Positions 16,019 to 23,593 of a DNA stretch of 64,000 nt are shown piece by piece. Origin of the DNA: Nocardioides sp. Root682 (GTDB lineage Bacteria; Actinomycetota; Actinomycetes; Propionibacteriales; Nocardioidaceae); the NCBI RefSeq assembly GCF_001427795.1, contig NZ_LMHJ01000003.1, positions 1,037,106 through 1,101,105 on the forward strand, written 5' to 3'. Within the stretch, counting starts at the first letter, position 1. Every line of letters begins with the position of its first letter. A model generated the notes under the pieces. That model made no database searches and had not been told where the DNA came from. It saw nothing but the letters and a program-made list of their open reading frames with translations. The translations under genes and the position numbers were made by a program.

Positions 16019-17061
16019 TGACCCCCTCTGACGGTCCGCTGCTCGTCGTCGACGACCTGCACACCGTCTTCCACACCCCACGCGGTGAGGTCCGTGCCGT
16101 CGACGGCGTCTCCTTCCAGGTGGCCGCGGGGGAAACCCTCGGTCTGGTGGGGGAGTCCGGGTCCGGCAAGTCGGTGCTGGGCCGCACCGTGATGGGCCTG
16201 ATCGCGACTGGCCCTGCCACGACCGTGTCGGGACAGGTGCTCCTCGACGGGCGGGACGTGCACGCCCTCAAGCCCGGCCAGCGCCGGCAGCTGTGGGGTC
16301 CCGAGATCGGCATGGTCTTCCAGGACCCGATGACCTCGCTCAACCCGGTCAAGCGCGTCGGCACCCACCTCACCGAGACCCTGCGCCGGCACCTGCACTG
16401 CTCCCGCAAGGAGGCGACCGAGCGTGCCGTCGACCTGCTCAACCAGGTCGGGATCCCCGAGCCGGTGCGCCGGCTGACGCAGTACCCGCACGAGCTGTCG
16501 GGCGGGATGCGGCAGCGTGTCGTCATCGCGACCGCACTGGCCTGCGACCCGCGGCTGCTGATCGCCGACGAGCCCACCACGGCGCTCGACGTGACCGTGC
16601 AGAAGCAGATCCTCGACCTGCTGGCCTCGCTCGTCAGCGAGCGCACGATGGCGATGATCCTGATCAGCCACGACCTCGGTGCGGTCGCCGGGCGCACCGA
16701 CCGGGTGCAGGTGATGTACGCCGGCCGCACGGTCGAGGCCGGTCCGACCAGGACCGTCTTCGACAGCCCGGACCACCCCTACACCGACGCGCTGCTCGCC
16801 TCGATCCCGCAGCTCTCCGATCAGCCGCACACCGTGTTGCGGACGATCGAGGGCAACCCGCCCGACATGACCCGACCGCCCCGCGGCTGCCGGTTCGGCC
16901 CCCGGTGCGGACGCGCGGACGACACCTGCACGGACCTGATGCCGGCGCTGGTCGCCGTACCGGACGGACCGGCGCGGCAGGTCGCGTGTCACCACCCGCT
17001 CCTTTCGATCGAGTCCCTCGAGCCCAACGCACCCCTGACGGAGGCCGGTCATGGCCGGTAG
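16018..17061 (+). CDS. ABC transporter ATP-binding protein (DppD/OppD type)
   Basis: Cytoplasmic ATPase of 347 residues energising the importer. Walker A GESGSGKS is at about 45-52, the Q-loop in VFQDPMTSLNP near 100-110, the signature LSGGMRQR near 160-167, Walker B LLIADEPTTALD near 180-191 and the H-loop His in LISHD near 215. The C-terminal oligopeptide-transporter tail with CRFGPRCGRADDTC (near 296-309) has the cysteines known to bind an iron-sulfur cluster in Dpp/Opp ATPases. The ATG overlaps the permease stop by one base (TGATG), and the stop lies 11 nt inside the second ATPase gene. Confidence 0.92.
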   Translation: MTPSDGPLLVVDDLHTVFHTPRGEVRAVDGVSFQVAAGETLGLVGESGSGKSVLGRTVMGLIATGPATTVSGQVLLDGRDVHALKPGQRRQLWGPEIGMVFQDPMTSLNPVKRVGTHLTETLRRHLHCSRKEATERAVDLLNQVGIPEPVRRLTQYPHELSGGMRQRVVIATALACDPRLLIADEPTTALDVTVQKQILDLLASLVSERTMAMILISHDLGAVAGRTDRVQVMYAGRTVEAGPTRTVFDSPDHPYTDALLASIPQLSDQPHTVLRTIEGNPPDMTRPPRGCRFGPRCGRADDTCTDLMPALVAVPDGPARQVACHHPLLSIESLEPNAPLTEAGHGR

Positions 17062-18028
17062 TGGCACCGCGCACCTGCGGCCCGGACAACCGCGGGCCCT
17101 GGCCGTCGACGACCTCGTCGTCGAGTTCCCTGTACGACGCGGCACGGTGCACGCCGTGTCCGGGCTCAACCTCGACCTGCTGCCGGGGGAGACCCTCGGC
17201 ATCCTCGGGGAGTCCGGCTGCGGCAAGTCGAGCGCCGGTCGCGCGATCATGCAGCTGCCGCCACCGACCGGTGGGTCCGTGCGGTTGGGTGAGGTCGAGC
17301 TCACCGGGATGAAGGCGCAGCCGATGCGGAAGGCGCGCTCGCGGATGCAGCTGGTCCTGCAGGACCCCGTGTCCGCACTCAATCCGCGGCGCAAGGTGAA
17401 GGACCTCGTCGTCGAGGGACTCGAGATCTGGGGGTGGGGTGATCGGGACCGCGCAACCTTCGTCGATTCCTTGTTGAGCTCGGTGGGACTCGACCCCGAG
17501 GCCGTCCGGGACCGGCGTCCCCACGAGCTCTCCGGCGGGCAGTGCCAGCGGGTCTGCATCGCGCGGTCGATCGCGCTCGAGCCCGACGTCCTCATCTGTG
17601 ACGAGCCGGTATCGAGCCTCGACGTGTCGGTCCAGGCGCAGATCCTCAACCTGCTGGAGAAGGCCCGCGAGCGCCTCGGGCTGAGCATGGTGTTCATCGC
17701 CCACGACGTCGCCGTCGTGAAGAACATCAGCGACCGGGTGATGGTGATGTACCTCGGCAAGACGTGCGAGGTGCTGCCCTCTGCCGACCTCGAGAACGCC
17801 GCGCTCCACCCGTACACGCGGCTCCTGTTGGCCTCCGTGCCGAGCGAGGCGGACGCCGATCGGGAGGCCGAGCCGACGACGGCCGTCGAGATGCCCTCGC
17901 CCCTCGACCCGCCGTCCGGCTGCCGGTTCCGCACCCGTTGTGTGCTCGCCACCGACAGGTGTGCGGCGGAGGAACCGTTGCTGCGCGAGATGAACCCGGG
18001 CCAGTTCGTGGCCTGCCACCACGTCTGA
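17051..18028 (+). CDS. ABC transporter ATP-binding protein (DppF/OppF type)
   Basis: Second ATPase of the importer, 325 residues. Walker A GESGCGKS is at about 55-62, the Q-loop LQDPVSALNPRRKV near 106-119, the signature LSGGQCQR near 159-166 with Cys in place of the more usual Arg, and Walker B VLICDEPVSSLD near 180-191. The C-terminal cysteine tail (CRFRTRCVLATDRC) is present as in DppF. It overlaps the preceding ATPase gene by 11 nt and is followed 10 nt later by the amidase. The importer's substrate is unknown. Its location in a catabolic operon argues for the operon's own substrate, not for general peptides. Confidence 0.92.
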   Translation: MAGSGTAHLRPGQPRALAVDDLVVEFPVRRGTVHAVSGLNLDLLPGETLGILGESGCGKSSAGRAIMQLPPPTGGSVRLGEVELTGMKAQPMRKARSRMQLVLQDPVSALNPRRKVKDLVVEGLEIWGWGDRDRATFVDSLLSSVGLDPEAVRDRRPHELSGGQCQRVCIARSIALEPDVLICDEPVSSLDVSVQAQILNLLEKARERLGLSMVFIAHDVAVVKNISDRVMVMYLGKTCEVLPSADLENAALHPYTRLLLASVPSEADADREAEPTTAVEMPSPLDPPSGCRFRTRCVLATDRCAAEEPLLREMNPGQFVACHHV

Positions 18029-18038
18029 GGAGTGAGCT

Positions 18039-19469
18039 GTGATCCAGTACGACGACGCCATCGCAACCGCGCAGGCGATCCGGAGCGGCGAGGTCTCGGC
18101 ACGCGAGGTCGTGGAGGACTCGATCGCGCGGCTCGAGAAGCACAACGGCGTGCTCAACGTGCTGGTGGCGGAACGGTTCGAGCAGGCGCTGGCCGAGGTC
18201 GACGCCGGCCTGGCGCGGGGACCACTGCACGGTGTCCCGACGCTGATCAAGGACCTCGGCATGCAGGTCGCAGGGTTGCCGCTGACCCGGGGCAGCAAGC
18301 TGTGGGCCGACGACGTCGCCTCGGTGGATTCTGAGCTCGTGCGACGGTACCGGCGAGCCGGCATGGTCGTGCTCGGCATGACCAACAGCCCCGAGCTCGG
18401 CAAGAACGCTTCGACGGAGCCCCTGCATCACGGCCCGACCCGCAACCCGTGGTCGGTCGCCCACTCGTCGGGTGGCTCGTCCGGCGGTTCGGCTGCCGCC
18501 GTGTCGGCCGGCCTGGTCCCCGTGGCCCACGGCAACGACGGTGGTGGCTCGATCCGCATCCCCGCCGCGATGTGCGGCCTGTTCGGCCTCAAGCCGAGCC
18601 GCGGCCGGATCACCACCTACCCCGCACCGACCACCCTCGCCTCGCCCCTGTCCTCCAACCACGTGCTCAGCCGATCGGTCCGCGACAGTGCACTGCTGCT
18701 CGACCTCACCTCCGCCCCGATGCCCGGTGAAGCCCTGGCGGCGCCCACGCCATCGGTGGCGTTCGGGGAGCAGGCGTCGCGGGCGCCCCTCTCGTTGCGG
18801 ATCGGCCTGGCCACCCGCCGCGCGGACGGTGGCGTCGTCGATCCGGCAGTCGTGGCCGCCGTACGGGCGACAGCGGAGCTGTGCGAGCAGCTCGGCCACG
18901 TCGTCGAGGAGACCGAGCTGGCGTACGACGCCGAGCTGATGATGAGCGGCTTCGGCACCCTGATGGGTGCGTCGCTGCTGGCCGACGTCACGCACCGGCT
19001 GGCTGCCCTGGGGCGCGAGCTGAGGGGTGACGACCTCGAGCCGTTCACCCGGATGCTGTTCGACCACTACAGCGCGACCATGACGCCGATCCAGGTGTAC
19101 GACGCCCACGCCGCCATCCAGCAGGTCGGCTGGCAGCTCGGCGCGATGTTCGGGCAGTTCGACCTGCTGCTCACCCCGACCCTCCCGCTCCCGACCCCCG
19201 AGCTCGGCGTCCTCGACACCAGCCGCCCCGAGGTGATGTGGGAGCGCGGCGGCGACTACTCGTCCTTCACCGCCGTCATCAACGCCACCGGCATGCCCGC
19301 CATGTCCGTCCCCTGCGGCGGGCTCGGCCGGCGCGGGTACGACGACGCCGCCGGCCTCCCGCTCGGCGCCCACTTCGTCGCCCCCCTCGGCGCCGAAGGC
19401 ACCCTCCTCTCCCTCGCGCACCAACTCGAGCTGGCCGCCCCCTGGCCCCTCCTCGCCCCGACCTCCTGA
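18039..19469 (+). CDS. Amidase (amidase-signature family)
   Basis: Amidase-signature hydrolase of 476 residues that cleaves a carboxamide, C-N or ester bond. The catalytic Ser-cisSer-Lys triad is visible: Lys in TLIKDLG (near residue 71), the glycine/serine-rich SSGGSSGGSAAAVSAGL (near 146-162) with the cis-Ser, and the nucleophile Ser in GGGSIRIPAAMCGLFGLKPS (in pieces near 170-190). The GTG at 18039 has GAGGAG 7 nt upstream. It is the last gene of the ligase-transporter operon, only 10 nt after the DppF-type gene, so it probably acts on the imported compound, for instance by deconjugating an amide. That substrate assignment is inference. Confidence 0.88.
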   Translation: MIQYDDAIATAQAIRSGEVSAREVVEDSIARLEKHNGVLNVLVAERFEQALAEVDAGLARGPLHGVPTLIKDLGMQVAGLPLTRGSKLWADDVASVDSELVRRYRRAGMVVLGMTNSPELGKNASTEPLHHGPTRNPWSVAHSSGGSSGGSAAAVSAGLVPVAHGNDGGGSIRIPAAMCGLFGLKPSRGRITTYPAPTTLASPLSSNHVLSRSVRDSALLLDLTSAPMPGEALAAPTPSVAFGEQASRAPLSLRIGLATRRADGGVVDPAVVAAVRATAELCEQLGHVVEETELAYDAELMMSGFGTLMGASLLADVTHRLAALGRELRGDDLEPFTRMLFDHYSATMTPIQVYDAHAAIQQVGWQLGAMFGQFDLLLTPTLPLPTPELGVLDTSRPEVMWERGGDYSSFTAVINATGMPAMSVPCGGLGRRGYDDAAGLPLGAHFVAPLGAEGTLLSLAHQLELAAPWPLLAPTS

Positions 19470-19471
19470 CA

Positions 19472-19537
19472 CGAGGTGCGTGGGTTGGGCGCACGAGGTG
19501 CGCCGAATGGGAGTGCGAGATGCGCTGGTTGCGTTTC
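19472..19537 (+). repeat. Degenerate 22-bp repeats (three units) upstream of AbiEi/DUF559 gene
   Basis: Three consecutive 22-bp units at 19472-19493, 19494-19515 and 19516-19537 begin CGAGGTGCGT, CGAGGTGCGC and CGAGATGCGC and share a central GGTT/GAAT-GGG block. They start two bases after the amidase stop. The same unit in reverse orientation forms a cleaner array at 20647-20712 on the other side of the intervening gene. Confidence 0.8.
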
Positions 19538-19582
19538 ACACCAGCCCCATGAGGACCACAGCGGACCATGACCAACGGTCAT

Positions 19583-19611
19583 CCCTGTGGACAGACGTGT
19601 TGTCCACAGGG
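19583..19611. repeat. 11-bp inverted repeat made of two DnaA-box-like sequences
   Basis: CCCTGTGGACA and TGTCCACAGGG are perfect reverse complements separated by 7 nt. The right arm with its flanking base reads TTGTCCACA, the actinobacterial DnaA-box consensus; the left arm gives CTGTCCACA on the other strand. It lies about 50-80 bp upstream of the AbiEi/DUF559-type gene. It may be an operator or hairpin rather than a replication element. Confidence 0.6.
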
Positions 19612-19660
19612 CACGTCGGCGCCCGGTGCGTAGCCGGGTCCGTCGCACGAGCCTGTGGTG

Positions 19661-20641
19661 ATGACCGAACTGGAAGCTCTCCGAGGAAGACCGTTCACTG
19701 CAGCGATCGCGCGTGACCTGGGGATCAGTCGCGAGCAGCTCCGCTGGAAGGTGAAGTGCGGCGCCGTCCGGACGCTGCTGTACGGCGTTTACGTGGACGC
19801 GTCCACACCGGACTCGCTCGATCTGCGGATCGAGGCGGCGGCTCTGGTGTTGCCACCTCACGCCGTGGTTGCCGATCGGTGCGCGGCGTGGCTCCACGAC
19901 GTCGACATCCTCGACTTCGAGGAGCACGACGTCATCCCGGAGCTCGATGCGGTGTCGCGCGACGGCAAGCGCGCCTCGGCTCGTCGCGGTGTGTTCGGAG
20001 GGAAGCGTGATCTGTCGGGCTCCGAAGTGATGCTCCTGCCCGGCGGCGTTCGCGTGACAACTCCACTGCGAACCGCGTGCGACGTGGCCTGCCTCTACGG
20101 CCGCTACCGAGCGATGGCGACGCTGGACGAGTTCCGCCGCAAGCACGGGATCTCGCAGCTGGACCTTGCTCTGATGCTGCCGCGGTTCCGCGGCCGCCGC
20201 GGCGTGATCCAGCTGCGCGAGCTGATCCCGCTCTCGACGGACCGCGCGGATTCGCAGCCGGAGTCCTGGGTCCGGTTGATGATCCACGACGAAGGGCTGC
20301 CCATGCCCGAGGCCCAGGTCGACCTCGTGGTTCCGGGCTGGGGCCCGGCCCGGGTCGAGAACGCCTACGCGCACCTCCGCATCGCGGTCGAGTACGACGG
20401 CGAGAAGTTCCACACGCTCGACGGGGACCGCGAGCGCGACGAGACCCGGCGCGCGGCCCTCGAGGCCGCCGGGTGGATCATCCTCGTGGTCCGCAAGGGC
20501 GACCTCAAGGCGACCAAGCGGGCCATCTGGCTGGCAGAGCTCGCGCAGGCGATCAACGAGCGCTCGCCCGATCGTCCGTCGAAGCGGATCTATTCGCGCG
20601 GGCCCGACCAGCCGTCGTACCGCTGGCGACCGAGCTGGTGA
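19661..20641 (+). CDS. AbiEi-antitoxin-like / DUF559 endonuclease-fold protein
   Basis: Protein of 326 residues with an N-terminal winged-helix-like part (about 1-55, ARDLGISREQLRWKVKCGAVRTLLYGVYV) resembling AbiEi-type antitoxin domains. The C-terminal part (about 240-310) has the pattern of a Vsr/DUF559 nuclease fold: VEYDGEKFHTLDGDRERDETRRAALEAAGW (in pieces), with the Asp-Gly, His and Arg positions expected. Such proteins are frequent, variable accessory genes in actinobacteria, and their function is not established. ATG 19661 is chosen; in-frame GTGs lie 3 and 6 nt upstream and none has a ribosome binding site. No toxin gene is adjacent. It is flanked on both sides by 22-bp repeats in opposite orientation and separates the transporter operon from its binding protein gene. 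Confidence 0.7.
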   Translation: MTELEALRGRPFTAAIARDLGISREQLRWKVKCGAVRTLLYGVYVDASTPDSLDLRIEAAALVLPPHAVVADRCAAWLHDVDILDFEEHDVIPELDAVSRDGKRASARRGVFGGKRDLSGSEVMLLPGGVRVTTPLRTACDVACLYGRYRAMATLDEFRRKHGISQLDLALMLPRFRGRRGVIQLRELIPLSTDRADSQPESWVRLMIHDEGLPMPEAQVDLVVPGWGPARVENAYAHLRIAVEYDGEKFHTLDGDRERDETRRAALEAAGWIILVVRKGDLKATKRAIWLAELAQAINERSPDRPSKRIYSRGPDQPSYRWRPSW

Positions 20642-20646
20642 GGTGG

Positions 20647-20712
20647 CACCCCCAACCCGTGCACCTCGCACCCCCAACTCGTGCACCTCGCACCCCCAAC
20701 CCGTGCACCTCG
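20647..20712 (-). repeat. Three 22-bp tandem repeats downstream of AbiEi/DUF559 gene
   Basis: The 22-bp unit beginning CACCCCCAACCCGTGCACCT occurs three times at 20647-20668, 20669-20690 and 20691-20712 with a single base change (C to T) in the middle unit. The reverse complement matches the degenerate units at 19472-19537, so the gene lies between two inverted arrays. Confidence 0.9.
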
Positions 20713-20721
20713 CGCACAAGA

Positions 20722-20749
20722 CACCCCCCACCCCGGTGGGTGGAGGGTG
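20722..20749. terminator. Bidirectional hairpin terminator between convergent genes
   Basis: CACCC-CCACCC and GGGTGG-GGGTG can pair in an 11-bp stem with one C/A mismatch around a CGGT loop. It lies between the end of the AbiEi/DUF559-type gene and the end of the binding-protein gene. There is no U-tract on either strand, as is common in high-GC actinobacteria. Confidence 0.5.
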
Positions 20750-20786
20750 CCTCGGAACAACCGGGGAAGGTGGGAGGAGGAGCGGA

Positions 20787-22406
20787 TCAGCCCTTCCAGG
20801 CTCCGCCGAACAGCATCAGGGTCTCGGAGGTGCTGGTGATGCCGTGCACGTCCTTGTTCCAGGGCTGGAAGAAGGCGCCGGCGCCCATGGCGATGCCGGG
20901 GACCGTCTCCTGCCACAGTTCGTTGATCTTGGTCAGCAGCGCGGTCGCGGCGTCACCCTCGGCGGCCTGGAGCTGGGCGATCAGGCCGTCCATCTCCGGG
21001 TTGCTGTAGCCGGACGGGTTCTGGGGCGACTGGGCGTTGAGGTTCGTCGAGAGCCGCGAGTACGGGTCCTCGTCCGGGATGCTCATCGCGGACACGGCGA
21101 GGTCGTAGTCGTGGGTGACGTAGATCCGCTGGGTCTGGTCCGCGATGTTGCGCAGCAGGTCGGTCTCGACCGTGAAGCCGGCGGCCTCGAGCATCGCCTG
21201 GACGGTGACGGCGGCGGTCTGCGACGCCTGGTCCGACTGGCCGATGTAGGTCAGCTTGCCGTCGTACCCGTCCTTCTTCGCCTCGGCGAGCAGCGACTTG
21301 GCCTTGGCGAGGTCGTAGTCAGACGTCTTCACGTCGGTGAAGTACGGCGCGCTCGGGGAGTAGATGTTGCGGCCGGGCAGACCTGCCCCACCACTGACGC
21401 GCTCGGCGTAGACCTGGGGGTCGATCGCGAAGTTGATGGCCTGGCGCACGCGGACGTCGGACGTGGCCCGACCCTCGCGGTTGTTGAGCCAGAACATCGT
21501 GGCCAGGCCGGACGGCGCCATGATGCCGGCGAAGCCGTCCTTGCGAGCCTTCTCCAGCGTCTGCGGCGCGCGCAGGTTGGCGGCGTCGACCGAACCGCCG
21601 GCGAGCGACTCGAGGCGGGCGTCGTCGCTGCCGAGCCAGACGAACCGCAGTGCGTCGAGGTGCGGCTTGCCACTCCAGTAGCCGGGGTTCGCCTTGAGGA
21701 CGAGCTCCTCGGCCGGCTTGTACGCGTCCTGGATGAACGGACCCGCACCGATCGGCTTGAACTTCTCCGGACCACCGGCGTACGCCGCCGGGGCCATGAT
21801 CATGCCCGGGCCGCTGGCCAGCATGTTGGGGAAGGTCGCCCACGGCCCGTTCAGGGTGAACACGACGGTGTCGGAACCCTGCGCCTTCATGTCCTTGATG
21901 TTCGTCGCGAGCAGCAGCGTGTTGTAGCCGGAGTTCTTCATGTAGTAGCCGAGGCTGCCCATGACCGCGTTGGCGTCGAGTGGGGTGCCGTCGGTGAACT
22001 TCACGCCCTTGCGCAGCTTCAGCGTCCAGGTCGTCCTGTCCTCGGTCGACAGCGACTCGGCGAGCCACGGGTCGAACGCGTTGGTCTCCTGGTTGTAGCG
22101 CATCAGCACGTCGTAGACGGCCGCGGTCGCGTTGCCGCCGGCAGCGCCGTTGCCGTAGGTCTTGGTCGGGTCGAGGCTGCGGGCCTCCGAGTAGTCGGCC
22201 AGGGTCAGCGTGCCGCCGTCCTTGGGGTCACCCTCGTCGCCGCTCACGCCGACGACGCCGGCGGCGTAGATCTCGTCCTTGGTCAACGACGAGCTGTCGG
22301 TGTCCTTGTCGCTGCCGCCGCCCGAGCCGGCGCATCCCGCAGCCAGCAACGTGGTCGCCAGGAGTGCGGTGGCGACACGTGTCCGTGTCGTGATGCGGTT
22401 CCTCAC
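20787..22406 (-). CDS. ABC transporter family 5 substrate-binding lipoprotein
   Basis: Extracytoplasmic binding protein of 539 residues for a peptide/nickel-class importer. The N-terminus is a lipoprotein signal: positive start, hydrophobic core and lipobox LLAAGC with the lipidated Cys near residue 24, followed by a Gly/Ser linker. Family-5 hallmarks are present: DGTPLDANAVMGSL-type motif near 140-153, LTYIGQSD in domain III and a long C-terminal lobe. The GTG at 22406 has GGAGG 6-7 nt upstream. It is almost certainly the partner of the permease/ATPase genes at 14041-18028, though it is transcribed convergently and is separated from them by the amidase and an accessory gene. GGTCCC site D lies about 95 nt upstream of its start. 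Confidence 0.9.
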   Translation of the reverse strand: MRNRITTRTRVATALLATTLLAAGCAGSGGGSDKDTDSSSLTKDEIYAAGVVGVSGDEGDPKDGGTLTLADYSEARSLDPTKTYGNGAAGGNATAAVYDVLMRYNQETNAFDPWLAESLSTEDRTTWTLKLRKGVKFTDGTPLDANAVMGSLGYYMKNSGYNTLLLATNIKDMKAQGSDTVVFTLNGPWATFPNMLASGPGMIMAPAAYAGGPEKFKPIGAGPFIQDAYKPAEELVLKANPGYWSGKPHLDALRFVWLGSDDARLESLAGGSVDAANLRAPQTLEKARKDGFAGIMAPSGLATMFWLNNREGRATSDVRVRQAINFAIDPQVYAERVSGGAGLPGRNIYSPSAPYFTDVKTSDYDLAKAKSLLAEAKKDGYDGKLTYIGQSDQASQTAAVTVQAMLEAAGFTVETDLLRNIADQTQRIYVTHDYDLAVSAMSIPDEDPYSRLSTNLNAQSPQNPSGYSNPEMDGLIAQLQAAEGDAATALLTKINELWQETVPGIAMGAGAFFQPWNKDVHGITSTSETLMLFGGAWKG

Positions 22407-22486
22407 TGATCCTCCAGGTGATAGTCCGGGACCGCTGTGGGCCGCTCCGGGGTGTGTCCTCAGTCACGCTAGGAGGAAGCGGCCGA

Positions 22487-22530
22487 CAGGCCCCCGAACA
22501 GGTCCCGCTCACCGGGAGCCCGGGGGCCTG
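22487..22530. terminator. Long hairpin enclosing GGTCCC site D
   Basis: CAGGCCCCCG (22487-22496) and CGGGGGCCTG (22521-22530) are perfect 10-bp reverse complements, with an inner stem TCCCG/CGGGA. The structure begins 4 nt after the stop of the minus-strand RIO kinase gene, so it can serve as that gene's terminator. It also contains the operator-like site D, and either role or both is possible. Confidence 0.5.
22501..22519. promoter_or_regulatory. GGTCCC-N7-CGG motif, site D
   Basis: GGTCCCGCTCACCGGGAG differs from palindromic site C at one base over 18 positions. It lies about 95 nt upstream of the binding-protein start, compatible with control of the transporter's binding protein by the same regulator as sites A-C. 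It is also the inner part of a terminator-like hairpin. Confidence 0.4.
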
Positions 22531-22533
22531 CCC

Positions 22534-23427
22534 TCAGAAGGCGTGCGCGACCAGGTCGCCGAAGAGCTCCTGCGGATCGACCGCGAGTCCTCGCCTCTCG
22601 AACCACCCGCACACGTTCGTGCAGTCCCGCTGCAGGAAGTCGAAGCCGCCCGAGTTGCCCACCAGGTCGACCAGCTGGGGAAAGTCGATGATCACGAGGT
22701 GCTGGCCCGCCGCGAGGATGTTGTACGCCGACAGGTCGCCGTGCACGAGTCCGGACTGTGCCAGCGTCAACATCGCCGCGCGAAGCTGTTCGAAGTACGA
22801 CGCGAGCAGCACGGGATCCGGCCGGGTCTGCGCGAGCCGTGGTGCCGTCTCGGGCTCACCCTCGTCCGTCCCCGGCACCGTGATCCACTCCATGAGGATC
22901 TCGGTGCCGTCGATCTGGACCGGGTAGGGGACGGGAACGCCCAGCTCCCAGCAGCGTTGCAGGGCGCTCCACTCGGAGATCGCCCACTCGCCGGCGGCGA
23001 CCTCGCGACCGAAGGTGCTCTTGCGCTTGAGGGCGCGTTCGTCACGGGACCGCTTCATGCTGCGGCCCTCGGTGTAGGCGGCCGATCGGTGGAAGGTGCG
23101 GTGCTCGGTGGAGCGGTACCGCTTGGCCGCCATCACCACGGACTGCGCCGGATCCCGCGGGTCGGTGCGGTCCAGCAGGAAGACGTCGGCTTCCTTGCCG
23201 GTCTTGAGGATGCCGAGCTCGGTGTCGATCGCGCCCTGGGACGTCACGACCCAGTCGGGGCGTGGCTCGGGTCCGCGGGACAGTGGCTCGACGTCGAGCC
23301 AGGTGGACCAGCGCTGGCCGGCGCCGAGGTCGTCGTACGCCTGGAAGTCGAAGACGAAGCGAGGGTCCAGGTCAGCTGCCGGATCGGCAGCGAGGTCAAC
23401 AGGTGTGGAGGGGATCTCCGGGAACAA
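22534..23427 (-). CDS. RIO-type protein kinase
   Basis: Atypical serine kinase of 297 residues of the RIO1 type, in archaea and eukaryotes linked to small-subunit ribosome maturation; the bacterial role is unclear. Visible motifs are the glycine-loop equivalent GILKTGKEADVFLL (near 73-86), Lys in VVMAAKRY, the RSRDERAL segment, the catalytic loop LVHGDLSAYNIL (near 226-237) and the metal-binding IIDFPQLVD (near 246-254) that replaces DFG. An N-terminal extension of about 60 residues precedes the domain. The start is a TTG at 23427 with AGGAG 7 nt upstream; no ATG or GTG fits better. It is divergent from the M1 peptidase gene. Confidence 0.85.
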   Translation of the reverse strand: MFPEIPSTPVDLAADPAADLDPRFVFDFQAYDDLGAGQRWSTWLDVEPLSRGPEPRPDWVVTSQGAIDTELGILKTGKEADVFLLDRTDPRDPAQSVVMAAKRYRSTEHRTFHRSAAYTEGRSMKRSRDERALKRKSTFGREVAAGEWAISEWSALQRCWELGVPVPYPVQIDGTEILMEWITVPGTDEGEPETAPRLAQTRPDPVLLASYFEQLRAAMLTLAQSGLVHGDLSAYNILAAGQHLVIIDFPQLVDLVGNSGGFDFLQRDCTNVCGWFERRGLAVDPQELFGDLVAHAF

Positions 23428-23581
23428 GGGTGCTCCTGTGGGTCGAGAGGGATCGGTCTGCAGGCAGGCCGGAGACAGTCATGGACATGTCACGCTCCTC
23501 TCGACGGGCTCCGCGGGATCGCGGAGCCAGGACACAAGGCTGACCCAGCGCGGTCGTCCCGGCAACCGAATTACGGTGACG

Positions 23582-23587
23582 TAGATT
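23582..23587 (+). promoter_or_regulatory. -10 element TAGATT, leaderless start of M1 peptidase
   Basis: TAGATT is followed by 6 nt and then the ATG at 23594, with no Shine-Dalgarno sequence. The geometry predicts a leaderless transcript. Confidence 0.55.
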
Positions 23588-23593
23588 GGCCCG

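Noticed and set aside
15364..18102. Open frame of about 910 codons opposite the ABC transporter genes
   Set aside because: No recognisable domain, and fully covered by well-supported ATPase and permease genes on the plus strand.
19583..19611. DnaA-box-like pair as a replication origin
   Set aside because: Only two boxes, no dnaA, dnaN or AT-rich unwinding region nearby.
19472..20712. Short repeat arrays as a CRISPR
   Set aside because: The units are directly adjacent without spacers, are short and partly degenerate, and no cas gene is present.
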